DNA of 64,000 nt, from contig LR733345.1 in assembly GCA_902506225.1 (NCBI GenBank), positions 2,294,001-2,358,000 of the forward strand. Direction: 5' to 3'. Shown one piece after another: positions 1 through 7,804 of the stretch (position 1 is the first letter of the stretch; each line of letters begins with the position of its first letter). A program made the translations under genes and the position numbers. The DNA is from Faucicola sp902506225. GTDB taxonomy: Bacteria; Pseudomonadota; Gammaproteobacteria; Pseudomonadales; Moraxellaceae. A model generated the notes under the pieces. That model did not search any database and was not told where the DNA came from. It saw only the letters and a program-made list of their open reading frames with translations.

Positions 1-1148
1 TTCGCACCCCAATGGGTGGATTCCAAGGTGATTTAAACGAAGTATCAATGCCAGAGCTTGGTGCAACCGTGATTAAAGAAGCCGTCAACCGTGCCGGCGT
101 GAAACCAGAAGAGATTGACGAAGTTATCATGGGTTGTATTTTAACCGCGGGTGCAGGTCAAAGCCCAGCGCGTCAAGCGATGCGTAAAGCAGGTATCCCA
201 GATGCCACAGGCGCAATCAATGTCAACAAACTTTGTGGTTCTGGTATGAAAGCCATTATGCTCGGTGCCAATTCAATTCGTAGCGGCGAATTTGATATCG
301 TGGTAGCAGGCGGTATGGAATCAATGACCAACGCCCCTTATGTGCTACCAAAAGCACGTGGTGGTTATCGCATGGGTGATGGCGAAATTAAAGACACCAT
401 GTTCTTAGATGGTCTTAAAGATGCTGATACCGGTAAGTTAATGGGTGTATTTGCGCAAGAAATGGCAGATAAACGGGGTGTCACCCGTGAAGCGATGGAT
501 GCATTTGCTATCGAATCGCTAAAACGCGCCAACACTGCCATCAATGAAGGTCACTTCAAAAACGAAATCGTTCCGGTTACTGTTAAAACTCGTAAAGGCG
601 ATGTGGTCATTGACACGGATGAACAACCCGGTAAAGCCAATGTAGACAAAATCCCAACCTTAAAACCCGCGTTCTCAAAAGATGGTACAGTTACTGCCGC
701 TAACTCAAGCTCAATCTCTGATGGGGCAGCTGCCGTTGTATTGATGTCAGAGGAAAAAGCCAAGGAGAAAGGGTTAAAACCACTTGCACGTATCGTTGCC
801 CAAGCCACCCACTCACAACACCCAAGCGAATTTACCATCGCGCCTATTGAGTGTGTGAAAAAAGTTTTAGCAAAAGCTGGCTGGAGCAAAGAAGACGTTG
901 ATCTTTGGGAAATTAATGAAGCATTCGCCATGGTAACCATGCTTGCTATGCAAGAAAATGACCTTGACCATGCTAAGGTTAATATCGAAGGCGGTGCTTG
1001 TGCATTAGGTCATCCCATAGGGGCATCGGGTGCGCGTATCGTAGTCACACTCATCAACTCACTCAAACGCACAGGCGGCAAAAAAGGCATTGCTAGCCTA
1101 TGTATCGGTGGCGGTGAAGCGGTTGCCTTAGCGATTGAATTAATCTAA
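1..1148 (+). CDS. acetyl-CoA acetyltransferase (thiolase), 5' end outside window
   Basis: Thiolase-family enzyme that condenses two acetyl-CoA to acetoacetyl-CoA, or runs in reverse in degradation. The reading frame is open to the left edge: codons at 3-11 read Arg-Thr-Pro just before the first visible Met, and RTPMG is the usual thiolase N-terminal motif, so the true start lies before the window and the ATG at 12 is internal. Visible catalytic motifs are NKLCGSGMKA (acylated Cys), GHPIGASGAR (His) and CIGGGEA (second Cys). About 20 residues are missing from the usual ~393. Biosynthetic-type (AtoB/PhaA-like) spelling is favoured over FadA, which is present separately at 6602-7774. A strong terminator follows directly. 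Confidence 0.93.
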   Translation, partial: RTPMGGFQGDLNEVSMPELGATVIKEAVNRAGVKPEEIDEVIMGCILTAGAGQSPARQAMRKAGIPDATGAINVNKLCGSGMKAIMLGANSIRSGEFDIVVAGGMESMTNAPYVLPKARGGYRMGDGEIKDTMFLDGLKDADTGKLMGVFAQEMADKRGVTREAMDAFAIESLKRANTAINEGHFKNEIVPVTVKTRKGDVVIDTDEQPGKANVDKIPTLKPAFSKDGTVTAANSSSISDGAAAVVLMSEEKAKEKGLKPLARIVAQATHSQHPSEFTIAPIECVKKVLAKAGWSKEDVDLWEINEAFAMVTMLAMQENDLDHAKVNIEGGACALGHPIGASGARIVVTLINSLKRTGGKKGIASLCIGGGEAVALAIELI

Positions 1149-1160
1149 TTGTCTCATGCT

Positions 1161-1196
1161 AAAAAAAATCCCTAATCTATATTAGGGATTTTTTTT
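1161..1196 (+). terminator. Rho-independent terminator after the thiolase gene
   Basis: Perfect 10-bp stem AATCCCTAAT / ATTAGGGATT (1167-1176 and 1181-1190) with a 4-nt loop, followed by a run of T to 1196. An A-run on the other side makes it usable from both strands, which suits the convergent gene ending at 1236. Confidence 0.9.
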
Positions 1197-1235
1197 GCTC
1201 AACAATCGACCTATAACAACCAATCTATCAAGCAA

Positions 1236-1877
1236 TCATCTGATTTTCATGTTGATATAACTTATGATTGCCAAAGCTAAGAGATTGCCGATCACTGTTA
1301 AGTAAAAAGCCCTACGAAATTCTGGCTTGGTTGATTTATGGCGCAATAACCAATGGGCAAACGCCGCCCCTACCCATCCCCCAGCAAAAGCTAATTTATG
1401 GAGTGACGCTTCTTGCACGCGCCAATCTCCATTTTGTGCAGCTTTTTTATCATGCGCATACAGCAGATAGGTCGCTAAACTCATTGCAAAATACCAACCT
1501 ATAATCCATAAGGGTAAGTGCTTAACCAGCACAATAGCGGTTAGTAACACAAAAAACAGCACCCCAATAGCCACCCACGTGAGTAATGTTTGATTTTTAA
1601 GGTCGTTTTGAGTTTGACGAACTTGGCGGGCATTTTGTTGGGCAATTTTTTGTCTGACAAACGTCTGTTGCTGCACGTTGACAGCGCAGGGTTTGCCATC
1701 TCTGCCTTGCCCTATTTCAAAAACTACCGCTTCATTAAGCACAGGACGTTGGTTTGCTCGGTATTCACTGATATGAAAAAAGATGGCTGAGTCTTGTAAA
1801 TTGTTATCCGTTCGCTCAATAAACCCAAAGCCTTTGTCATCTTGCCAGCGGGTTATTTTGCCTTGATATTTTTTCAT
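1236..1877 (-). CDS. cold-shock domain / DUF1294 membrane protein
   Basis: Two-domain protein of 213 aa. Residues 1-70 form a cold-shock (CSD) nucleic-acid-binding fold: KGFGFIERTD resembles the RNP1 region and IFFHISEY the RNP2 region. After a charged linker (about 75-95) come two closely spaced hydrophobic segments (about 97-140) and the DUF1294 signature (HDKKAAQNGDWRV, then FAGGWVGAAFAHWLLRHK and a last hydrophobic segment to 207). The family is widespread in proteobacteria and its molecular role is unknown; RNA binding at the membrane is only an inference. It is a single gene, convergent with the upstream thiolase. The start ATG at 1877 opens directly into the CSD. Confidence 0.85.
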   Translation of the reverse strand: MKKYQGKITRWQDDKGFGFIERTDNNLQDSAIFFHISEYRANQRPVLNEAVVFEIGQGRDGKPCAVNVQQQTFVRQKIAQQNARQVRQTQNDLKNQTLLTWVAIGVLFFVLLTAIVLVKHLPLWIIGWYFAMSLATYLLYAHDKKAAQNGDWRVQEASLHKLAFAGGWVGAAFAHWLLRHKSTKPEFRRAFYLTVIGNLLALAIISYINMKIR

Positions 1878-2339
1878 TAAAAATCACCTAGTGCTATTTT
1901 TTATAACGCATTTTTTACAACGCATCATTGGGGTTTGCGATGGTGGTTTGCGCTATGTGTTCTACCCAACTTTTTTAATATGTTTTTACTTTATTGCTAA
2001 AAGCCAAATTCTTTTACGCTTAGTTGCAAAAGTTACTTAAGACAACTGCCAATTACACCCACCCAACAAAACTTTATCTAATTCTACTATTTAATAGGTG
2101 AATTTTTGAGTAACCTTGTATAGCAAGTCGAGCGATAAAGATTACGAAGTTTTTCGTGATTCTTATCATCGGCGGATTCAACGATCCATCAGTGATGGAA
2201 TATTTAATTTGTTGAATTTTAAAAAATTTATTATAACAATTTTGAATTAACTATAAAAAAATTATCTTATATTTATTTAGTTTCTAAGTTAATTATTTTA
2301 CTAGAAGTGAACTATAAGATATTAACAGGAGATTTTCTC
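1878..2339. other. 462-bp intergenic region, AT-rich, divergent promoters expected
   Basis: No credible gene. It begins with a 14-bp tandem pair (1897-1924). An imperfect CGATCCATCAGTGATGGAAT inverted segment lies near 2180-2200. The last 100 bp are very AT-rich and lead into the AGGAGA ribosome-binding site of the PRC-barrel gene. It must carry the divergent promoters of the genes at 1236-1877 and 2340-3173, but I could not fix unambiguous -35/-10 pairs. Confidence 0.5.
1897..1924. repeat. 14-bp tandem duplication
   Basis: TTTTTTATAACGCA is followed immediately by TTTTTTACAACGCA (one mismatch). It belongs to the recurring class of two-copy micro-duplications seen in intergenic DNA across the window. 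Confidence 0.85.
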
Positions 2340-3173
2340 ATGGCAAGTTTAATGCGTTTACGCGATATCCAAGACACCCACGTTGACCTTTTAGGTAACG
2401 ATTATTTTGATCCAACGGGTAAAACCGCTTATGGAGCAAATGGCGAAAAAATAGGTAGCATTCAAGGTGCTTTAGTTGACGATACTACAGGCCGCATTCG
2501 CTATTTCATTGTTGATGTAGGCGGTTGGTTTAGCTCGAAAGAAGTTTTAGTACCAGCGGGTCTTGCCCGTATTCAAGACGACAATGTATACTTTGATTCG
2601 CTCAGCCGAGATACTGTGGAAACAATGGATAGCTACGATCCTGACTACAACTACAGTATTGAAGAACAAACGGTTCGTGACCGTCATGTATTTGACCGTG
2701 CTACAACGCCCGTTAAACTCACTGATAATCACTACCAATCACCCAATACACTGCAGTTGCTTGAAGAACGACTTTCAGTCAATAAAGACAAAATTGTAGC
2801 GGGTTTACTAAAAGTGGGTAAACATGTTGTGTCTGAGCCCCGCACTGTCAATGTTGAGTTAACTGAAGAACAAGCGCATATCCAGCGTACGCCAGTTAAC
2901 AGACCTACTGACCGTAGCATCGGTGATAATGACAATGCTACTATTGAGGTTGAACTTGAAGCAGAACGTGCAAATGTCAACAAACAAACTTACGTGACTG
3001 AAGAAGTTAACGTAGATAAGGTGGCACAAACTCGCACTGAGACCTTTAATGAAACCGTTCGCCGTGAAGAGTTAGATGTACAAAAAGATGGCGTTGAGCG
3101 TGTAACGGGTGTTGATACCGTTGATGGTAATGTTTCACCTGCGCTCGATCCAAATGCGCCCCGTAAACTTTAA
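2340..3173 (+). CDS. PRC-barrel and DUF2382 (YsnF/AvaK) domain stress-type protein
   Basis: 277 aa from the ATG at 2340, chosen because AGGAGA sits 7 nt upstream; a GTG 33 nt earlier lacks such a site. Residues about 20-100 form a PRC-barrel (GSIQGALVDDTTGRIRYFIV, then FSSKEVLVPAG). From about 140 comes a DUF2382/YsnF-type module (LQLLEERLSVNKDKIVAG, VSEPRTVNVELTEEQ, then RREELDVQKDGVERV), which is charged and probably beta-rich. The protein is soluble with no signal peptide. Such proteins are associated with general stress responses in other bacteria, but biochemical activity is unknown. A second DUF2382-type gene follows after a terminator, so the two form a small paralogous cluster. Confidence 0.85.
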   Translation: MASLMRLRDIQDTHVDLLGNDYFDPTGKTAYGANGEKIGSIQGALVDDTTGRIRYFIVDVGGWFSSKEVLVPAGLARIQDDNVYFDSLSRDTVETMDSYDPDYNYSIEEQTVRDRHVFDRATTPVKLTDNHYQSPNTLQLLEERLSVNKDKIVAGLLKVGKHVVSEPRTVNVELTEEQAHIQRTPVNRPTDRSIGDNDNATIEVELEAERANVNKQTYVTEEVNVDKVAQTRTETFNETVRREELDVQKDGVERVTGVDTVDGNVSPALDPNAPRKL

Positions 3174-3242
3174 TAATAAATATCATTAGATAATTGATTA
3201 CTATAAAGTTTAACTTCTGCCAACGGTGTTGCCATTGGCTAG

Positions 3243-3272
3243 AAAAAGGCAGATGATTTCATCTGTCTTTTT
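3243..3272 (+). terminator. Rho-independent terminator
   Basis: Stem CAGATGA / TCATCTG (3250-3256, 3259-3265), extended by A-rich and T-rich arms, with a T-run after it. It ends the PRC-barrel transcript and separates it from the following paralogue. Confidence 0.85.
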
Positions 3273-3333
3273 TGTGGTTGTCATATATTATTATAAAATT
3301 TTGGAACAATAACTTTGCAATGGAAAACACTCG

Positions 3334-3909
3334 ATGAAAAACCCTATAATAAATACTACTGAACTAAACACCCATGATACCCATACTCATGATAACATTG
3401 TCAAAACCGTCGATCTTCGTGAAGATACCACTAATACCTTAGAGCTATTAGCTGAACGCCCCCAAGTGCAAATTGAGCGATTTATCAAAGACAATATTAA
3501 ATTATCAAAAAAAATCATCAGCGAAACGGTTAACGTTCCTGTGACACTCAATCAAGAAGTGTTAGTGATTGAACATATATTTGCCAAGCCTAGTACCTCT
3601 CACGATAATTTAGTTAGCGTGGTTACTAACAACGTCAATGTGCCACAGTTGATGGTGAATGGTCAAGCGATTACTTTAGGCGATACCCCCATTGAGATTC
3701 CTCTACTTCAACAAATAGCTAAAGTAAATATTGAAACCATTGTGGCGGAAAAAGTACAGTTAATGACTCAAAATGTCAGTCATGAAACGCAAATTCCTGT
3801 GACACTGCGCCGTGAAGAATTAGTCACTGAAAAAGTTGAATACGATGAGCCAACAGTATTGGCGACAACGCATATCCCACCTGAAGATGTTAACTTGGTT
3901 TCAAAGTAA
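3334..3909 (+). CDS. DUF2382 (YsnF/AvaK) domain protein
   Basis: 191 aa with no signal peptide or membrane segment. It carries two DUF2382-like half-repeats: LELLAERPQVQIERFIKD with VNVPVTLNQEVLVIEH (about 35-85), and IAKVNIETIVAEKVQLMTQ with QIPVTLRREELVTEKVEYDE (about 127-175). It lacks the PRC-barrel of its upstream neighbour, so it looks like a stand-alone version of that protein's C-terminal module. The first 20 residues are rich in His and Thr. The ribosome-binding site is weak. Function is unknown; a shared stress role is inferred only from the family and neighbour. Confidence 0.78.
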   Translation: MKNPIINTTELNTHDTHTHDNIVKTVDLREDTTNTLELLAERPQVQIERFIKDNIKLSKKIISETVNVPVTLNQEVLVIEHIFAKPSTSHDNLVSVVTNNVNVPQLMVNGQAITLGDTPIEIPLLQQIAKVNIETIVAEKVQLMTQNVSHETQIPVTLRREELVTEKVEYDEPTVLATTHIPPEDVNLVSK

Positions 3910-3941
3910 TTCCTTTCTATTTTGGGTGAGCTAGACTTAGC

Positions 3942-3971
3942 TTCTGTTGGCGTGTCTTTTGTTGGCGTATG
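3942..3971. repeat. imperfect 15-bp tandem duplication
   Basis: TCTGTTGGCGTGTCT and TTTGTTGGCGTATGT lie head to tail with 12 of 15 matching positions. It lies between the DUF2382 gene and metR. Confidence 0.6.
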
Positions 3972-4056
3972 TGGGTATGTAATTTGGGTGTGGCATACAT
4001 CAACATAAGTGTCATAGTGTCACACCCAGCATTTTTAATTGATTAGGTTTAATCAA

Positions 4057-4974
4057 TTAGGCTAGATGATGGGCAGGTAATATCGATTTATGGGTAATCT
4101 CTGGCAGTAAATCCAAAAACCCTTGAATATAAGCCACTTCTTTACTTGTAGTACGGGTCGCCGCATAAAGCTGGCAAAACACGCCCTCCCCCAATGCTCT
4201 TGATATTACCCAGCCCTTTTTTTCGTATTCATTGACCACCCAATTTGGTAACGAGGCAACCCCTCGTTCACTGGCAACTAGCTGAATTAACATCGCGGTC
4301 AATTCTGTGGTTCTTAGTTTCTTGGGCGCAAGTCCTGCAGGCGCAAAAAAATGCGCGATGATATCGAGCCGCTTGGCTTCCACAGGATAGACGATGAGCG
4401 TTTCATCAATCAAATCTTCTGGCAAAATCGGCGATTTTTTATCGACTAATGGGTGCGTGGGTGACAACACCAAGCGACTTTCATATTGGAATAACGGCAG
4501 ATAGCTGATTCCCTCCAATGGTAAGCGACTGGCTGTGATAAGCACATCAATTTCTTCATCGAGTAGCATTTGGTGCGGCTCAGGTTCAAAGCCTGAGCTA
4601 AAGTCCAACTCAACGTCTTGCCATTCCCTGCGATAACGATTCAGAATAGGCATCAACCAATCAAAACAGCTATGACATTCTGAGGCCAAACGTAATTGTC
4701 CCGTTTGACCACGACCCAGCCTTTTAAGGTTGGCAGTGGTACGATTAAACTGCGGTAGCACACTGTCCGCAAGTTTAAGTACTTCTTTGCCTGCCGGGGT
4801 AAAGCTTAGTGGTCTTGAGCGGCGATTGACGAGGCTAATACCATAATAATTTTCGATTTCTTTGAGCTGATGGGACACCGCTGATGCAGTGACATACAAG
4901 TCCTCAGCCGCGGCAGCGAGCGAGCCTTGCTCACGTAGTGCAGTCAATAATTGAAGGTGGCGGATTTCAAGCAT
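4057..4974 (-). CDS. metR: LysR-type regulator of methionine synthesis MetR
   Basis: 305-aa LysR-type transcription factor. An N-terminal winged helix-turn-helix (about 1-60: LEIRHLQLLTALREQGSL, TASAVSHQLKEIE) precedes a periplasmic-binding-like effector domain. ECHSCFDWLMP at about 97-107 and VASERGVASLPNW are typical of MetR, which senses homocysteine and activates metE/metH/glyA-type genes. Length is normal for the family. It is transcribed alone; no met biosynthetic gene is adjacent. Assignment as MetR rather than a generic LysR rests on those motifs. Confidence 0.85.
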   Translation of the reverse strand: MLEIRHLQLLTALREQGSLAAAAEDLYVTASAVSHQLKEIENYYGISLVNRRSRPLSFTPAGKEVLKLADSVLPQFNRTTANLKRLGRGQTGQLRLASECHSCFDWLMPILNRYRREWQDVELDFSSGFEPEPHQMLLDEEIDVLITASRLPLEGISYLPLFQYESRLVLSPTHPLVDKKSPILPEDLIDETLIVYPVEAKRLDIIAHFFAPAGLAPKKLRTTELTAMLIQLVASERGVASLPNWVVNEYEKKGWVISRALGEGVFCQLYAATRTTSKEVAYIQGFLDLLPEITHKSILPAHHLA

Positions 4975-5111
4975 AAAATAATTTTACCGTTTGCCAAGCC
5001 CAAAAGAAAAAAGTTCACGATTTGATGAAACCATGAACTACTTTAACAAGAAACGTGAAAAAAGTTAATCAGTTTCAATGTCAAAGCGGCAGTATTACCT
5101 ACTCACCTTGA

Positions 5112-6434
5112 CTAACTATCGCTGATAATTTGATTTTCTTCGTCTTTGACATAACGGGTCACGAGTAATTGGTCAATTTTATGATGATCAATATCGACTA
5201 CTTCAAATTTATAACCTTGATATTCAACAAAATCTGCAGGACGGGGAATTTTGCGCAGTTTATACATCATAAAGCCCGCTAAAGTTTCATAATTGTCCCA
5301 ATCGGGAAAATCTTCGATACCGAGCGCATGTTTGACATTTTCAATCGGTGTAGTACCTTCAATCAGCCATGAGAATTCATCACGCTGGATAATCTGCTGC
5401 TCATCTTCAATCGGTGCGACCCAATCACCCATCACTGTCATCATGATATCAGATAGCGTAATGACACCGACAATGAGCGCATATTCGTTCATCACCACAG
5501 CAAATTTTTCTTTACTGGAGCGAAAACGGTCTAGCAGCTCAGATAAGGTTAAGGTATCAGGGATGATTAATACATTACGAATCGTAGTTTCATTGAGCAA
5601 AATTTGCGACTGGTTACTAAGAAGTTTTACCAAGATATCTTTGGTATCGACATAGCCAATCACTTCATCAATATGGTCTTTACATACCAAAAATTTTGAA
5701 TACGGGTAACTTGCGATTTTTTGGCGGATACTTTGCTCAGACTCCCCAAGGGTGAAATACACCACGTTTTCACGGGTGGTCATGCTAGAGGGCACGTTAC
5801 GTTCTTCAAGCTCAAAAACGTTTTCGATAAAGTGATGTTCTTGTTTGAGCAATACCCCCGCTTGCGCCCCTGCATCCACCACAGCCGAAACATCATCAAA
5901 GGTGATATTTTCTTCTCTCACCATGTTGACTTTAAAAATTCTAAAAATCAGATTTGCCAGCCCGTTGATAATCCATGCCAGCGGCTTAAATACTTTGATT
6001 GACAGCAGTACAGGCTCAATCACCGCTAACGCCACGCGTTCTGGGTTAATCATGCCAATGCGTTTGGGAATCAAATCAGCAAACAAAATAAACAACAAAG
6101 TGACTAGCAAAAATGACATTATAAAACCGATATTATCAAGCATTTTGCCTTGATAAAATGGCGAAATAAGGTCAATAAAGTAGGGACGAAGCGCAGACTC
6201 ACCGACAATACCGCCCAAAATTGCCACGGCATTTAGCCCTATTTGTGAGGTAGCAAAAAATTCGGCAGAATTTTCTTGTAAATGTAAAATTTTATTGGCG
6301 CGATTGTCACCCGATTCTGCCAACAACTTTAGCTTGATGCGTCTAGCACCTGCCAAGGCAATTTCGGAAATGGAGAAAAAACTGGAAATCAACACTAATA
6401 TACAAATAATTAGTAGATTTTGGAATAAACTCAC
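5112..6434 (-). CDS. hemolysin-family CNNM/CBS membrane protein
   Basis: 440 aa with the architecture DUF21 (CNNM) transmembrane domain (about 1-190, four hydrophobic segments, ISEIALAGARRIKL), a CBS pair (about 200-335; YVDTKDILVKLL and GVITLSDIMMTVMGDW) and a C-terminal CorC/HlyC transporter-associated domain (about 350-430; FSWLIEGTTPIENV, ETLAGFMM). The family is linked to Mg/Co export or homeostasis, and the name hemolysin is historical. It is a single gene; a terminator lies in the gap to the fadBA operon behind it. Confidence 0.88.
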   Translation of the reverse strand: MSLFQNLLIICILVLISSFFSISEIALAGARRIKLKLLAESGDNRANKILHLQENSAEFFATSQIGLNAVAILGGIVGESALRPYFIDLISPFYQGKMLDNIGFIMSFLLVTLLFILFADLIPKRIGMINPERVALAVIEPVLLSIKVFKPLAWIINGLANLIFRIFKVNMVREENITFDDVSAVVDAGAQAGVLLKQEHHFIENVFELEERNVPSSMTTRENVVYFTLGESEQSIRQKIASYPYSKFLVCKDHIDEVIGYVDTKDILVKLLSNQSQILLNETTIRNVLIIPDTLTLSELLDRFRSSKEKFAVVMNEYALIVGVITLSDIMMTVMGDWVAPIEDEQQIIQRDEFSWLIEGTTPIENVKHALGIEDFPDWDNYETLAGFMMYKLRKIPRPADFVEYQGYKFEVVDIDHHKIDQLLVTRYVKDEENQIISDS

Positions 6435-6554
6435 AATACACCTATATTTATCTATTTTTATCTAGACAACATAACAGATTTGGTAAAAAATTTCTTAGAC
6501 TTTATAGTAAAGCAATATTAGTAAAAAAACATGGCTGAAGAAAACTGGCCGCGT

Positions 6555-6587
6555 AAAAAAACCCTTGATTGAAATCAAGGGTTTTTG
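6555..6587 (-). terminator. Rho-independent terminator of fadBA
   Basis: Near-perfect hairpin AAAACCCTTGAT / ATCAAGGGTTTT with A and T tracts at both ends, 15 bp downstream of the fadA stop on the minus strand. It is usable in both directions. Confidence 0.9.
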
Positions 6588-6601
6588 TTACAACAAACTG
6601 C

Positions 6602-7774
6602 TTATACACGTTCAATAATGGTGGCAATCCCTTGACCCAGACCAATACACATAGTGGCAAGACCGAGTTGGGTGTCTTGTTGCTCCATCACATTTAGAAG
6701 TGTGGTGGTGATACGCGCACCAGAACAGCCTAGAGGGTGACCTAACGCAATAGCACCACCATTTAGGTTAACGATGTCTAGCTTGTCTTGTAGGTTTAAG
6801 CCCTTAAGAACCGATAAGCCTTGTGCGGCAAATGCTTCGTTTAGCTCGATGGTTTGCATATCGTCAATGCTCATGCCAGCGCGTTTTAAGGCTTTTTTGG
6901 TGGCAGGCACTGGACCATAACCCATGATAGCGGCATCACAGCCTGCAACTGCCATACCGCGAATACGGGCACGCGGTGTTAGACCTAAATCTTTGGCTTT
7001 TTGTGCAGACATGATAAGCATCGCAGATGCACCATCAGATAAGGCTGATGACGTGGCAGCTGTTACGGTACCGCCTTTAGGATCAAATACGGGGCGTAAT
7101 GCCGCAAATGATTGCATGTTGGCATCGGGACGAATGACTTCATCGATGGTGCAAAGTTGTAGGTTACCGTTTTCATCATGACCTTCAATGCCGATGATTT
7201 CGTTTTTGAAACGACCTTGCTGTGTCGCTTCCCACGCACGGCGATGTGATTCTACACCAAACGCATCTTGTTCTTGACGGCTGATGTTATTCATACGTCC
7301 AAGCATTTCAGCGGTTAAACCCATCATGTTAGAGGCTTTTGCATAGTATTTTGAAGCCTCTGGGTTGATGTCAATACCGTGCATCATACCCACGTGACCC
7401 ATATGCTCAACACCGCCGATAATGAACACATCACCTTGACCGGTCATGATTTGTGCCGCTGCGGTGTGAAGCGCTTGCATGGATGAACCGCATAAACGGT
7501 TGACCGTTTGACCTGCCGTAGTACGGGGTAATTCAGCCAATAAACCGATGTTACGACCAATGTTCATACCTTGCTCTAGGGTTTGGTTGACACAGCCCCA
7601 GATGACATCTTCTACAAGTTTGGTATCAAACGGGTTACGCGCTACCAAAGCTTTAACAAGCTCCGCAGACATGCTGTCAGCGCGTACATTGCGGAACATA
7701 CCATTTTTTGATTTGCCCATTGCGGTACGAACGCCATCGACAATCACGACATCTTTTGGACTTAATGTAGTCAT
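6602..7774 (-). CDS. fadA: 3-ketoacyl-CoA thiolase FadA
   Basis: 390-aa beta subunit of the fatty-acid oxidation complex; it cleaves 3-ketoacyl-CoA to acetyl-CoA and a shortened acyl-CoA. Nucleophile Cys95 lies in VNRLCGSSMQ, the catalytic His in ALGHPLGCSGAR (about 348) and the second Cys in CIGLGQG (about 378). Length equals the FadA family. It starts 30 nt after the fadB stop, so the two are an operon. It differs from the thiolase at the window start, which is of biosynthetic type. Confidence 0.96.
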   Translation of the reverse strand: MTTLSPKDVVIVDGVRTAMGKSKNGMFRNVRADSMSAELVKALVARNPFDTKLVEDVIWGCVNQTLEQGMNIGRNIGLLAELPRTTAGQTVNRLCGSSMQALHTAAAQIMTGQGDVFIIGGVEHMGHVGMMHGIDINPEASKYYAKASNMMGLTAEMLGRMNNISRQEQDAFGVESHRRAWEATQQGRFKNEIIGIEGHDENGNLQLCTIDEVIRPDANMQSFAALRPVFDPKGGTVTAATSSALSDGASAMLIMSAQKAKDLGLTPRARIRGMAVAGCDAAIMGYGPVPATKKALKRAGMSIDDMQTIELNEAFAAQGLSVLKGLNLQDKLDIVNLNGGAIALGHPLGCSGARITTTLLNVMEQQDTQLGLATMCIGLGQGIATIIERV

Positions 7775-7804
7775 TCTATTCTCCTTAAAATTTATAATCG
7801 TCGA

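Noticed and set aside
6602..7774. fadA and the window-start thiolase as duplicates of one gene
   Set aside because: Motif spelling and neighbours differ: one is the FadB partner, the other a biosynthetic-type acetyltransferase.
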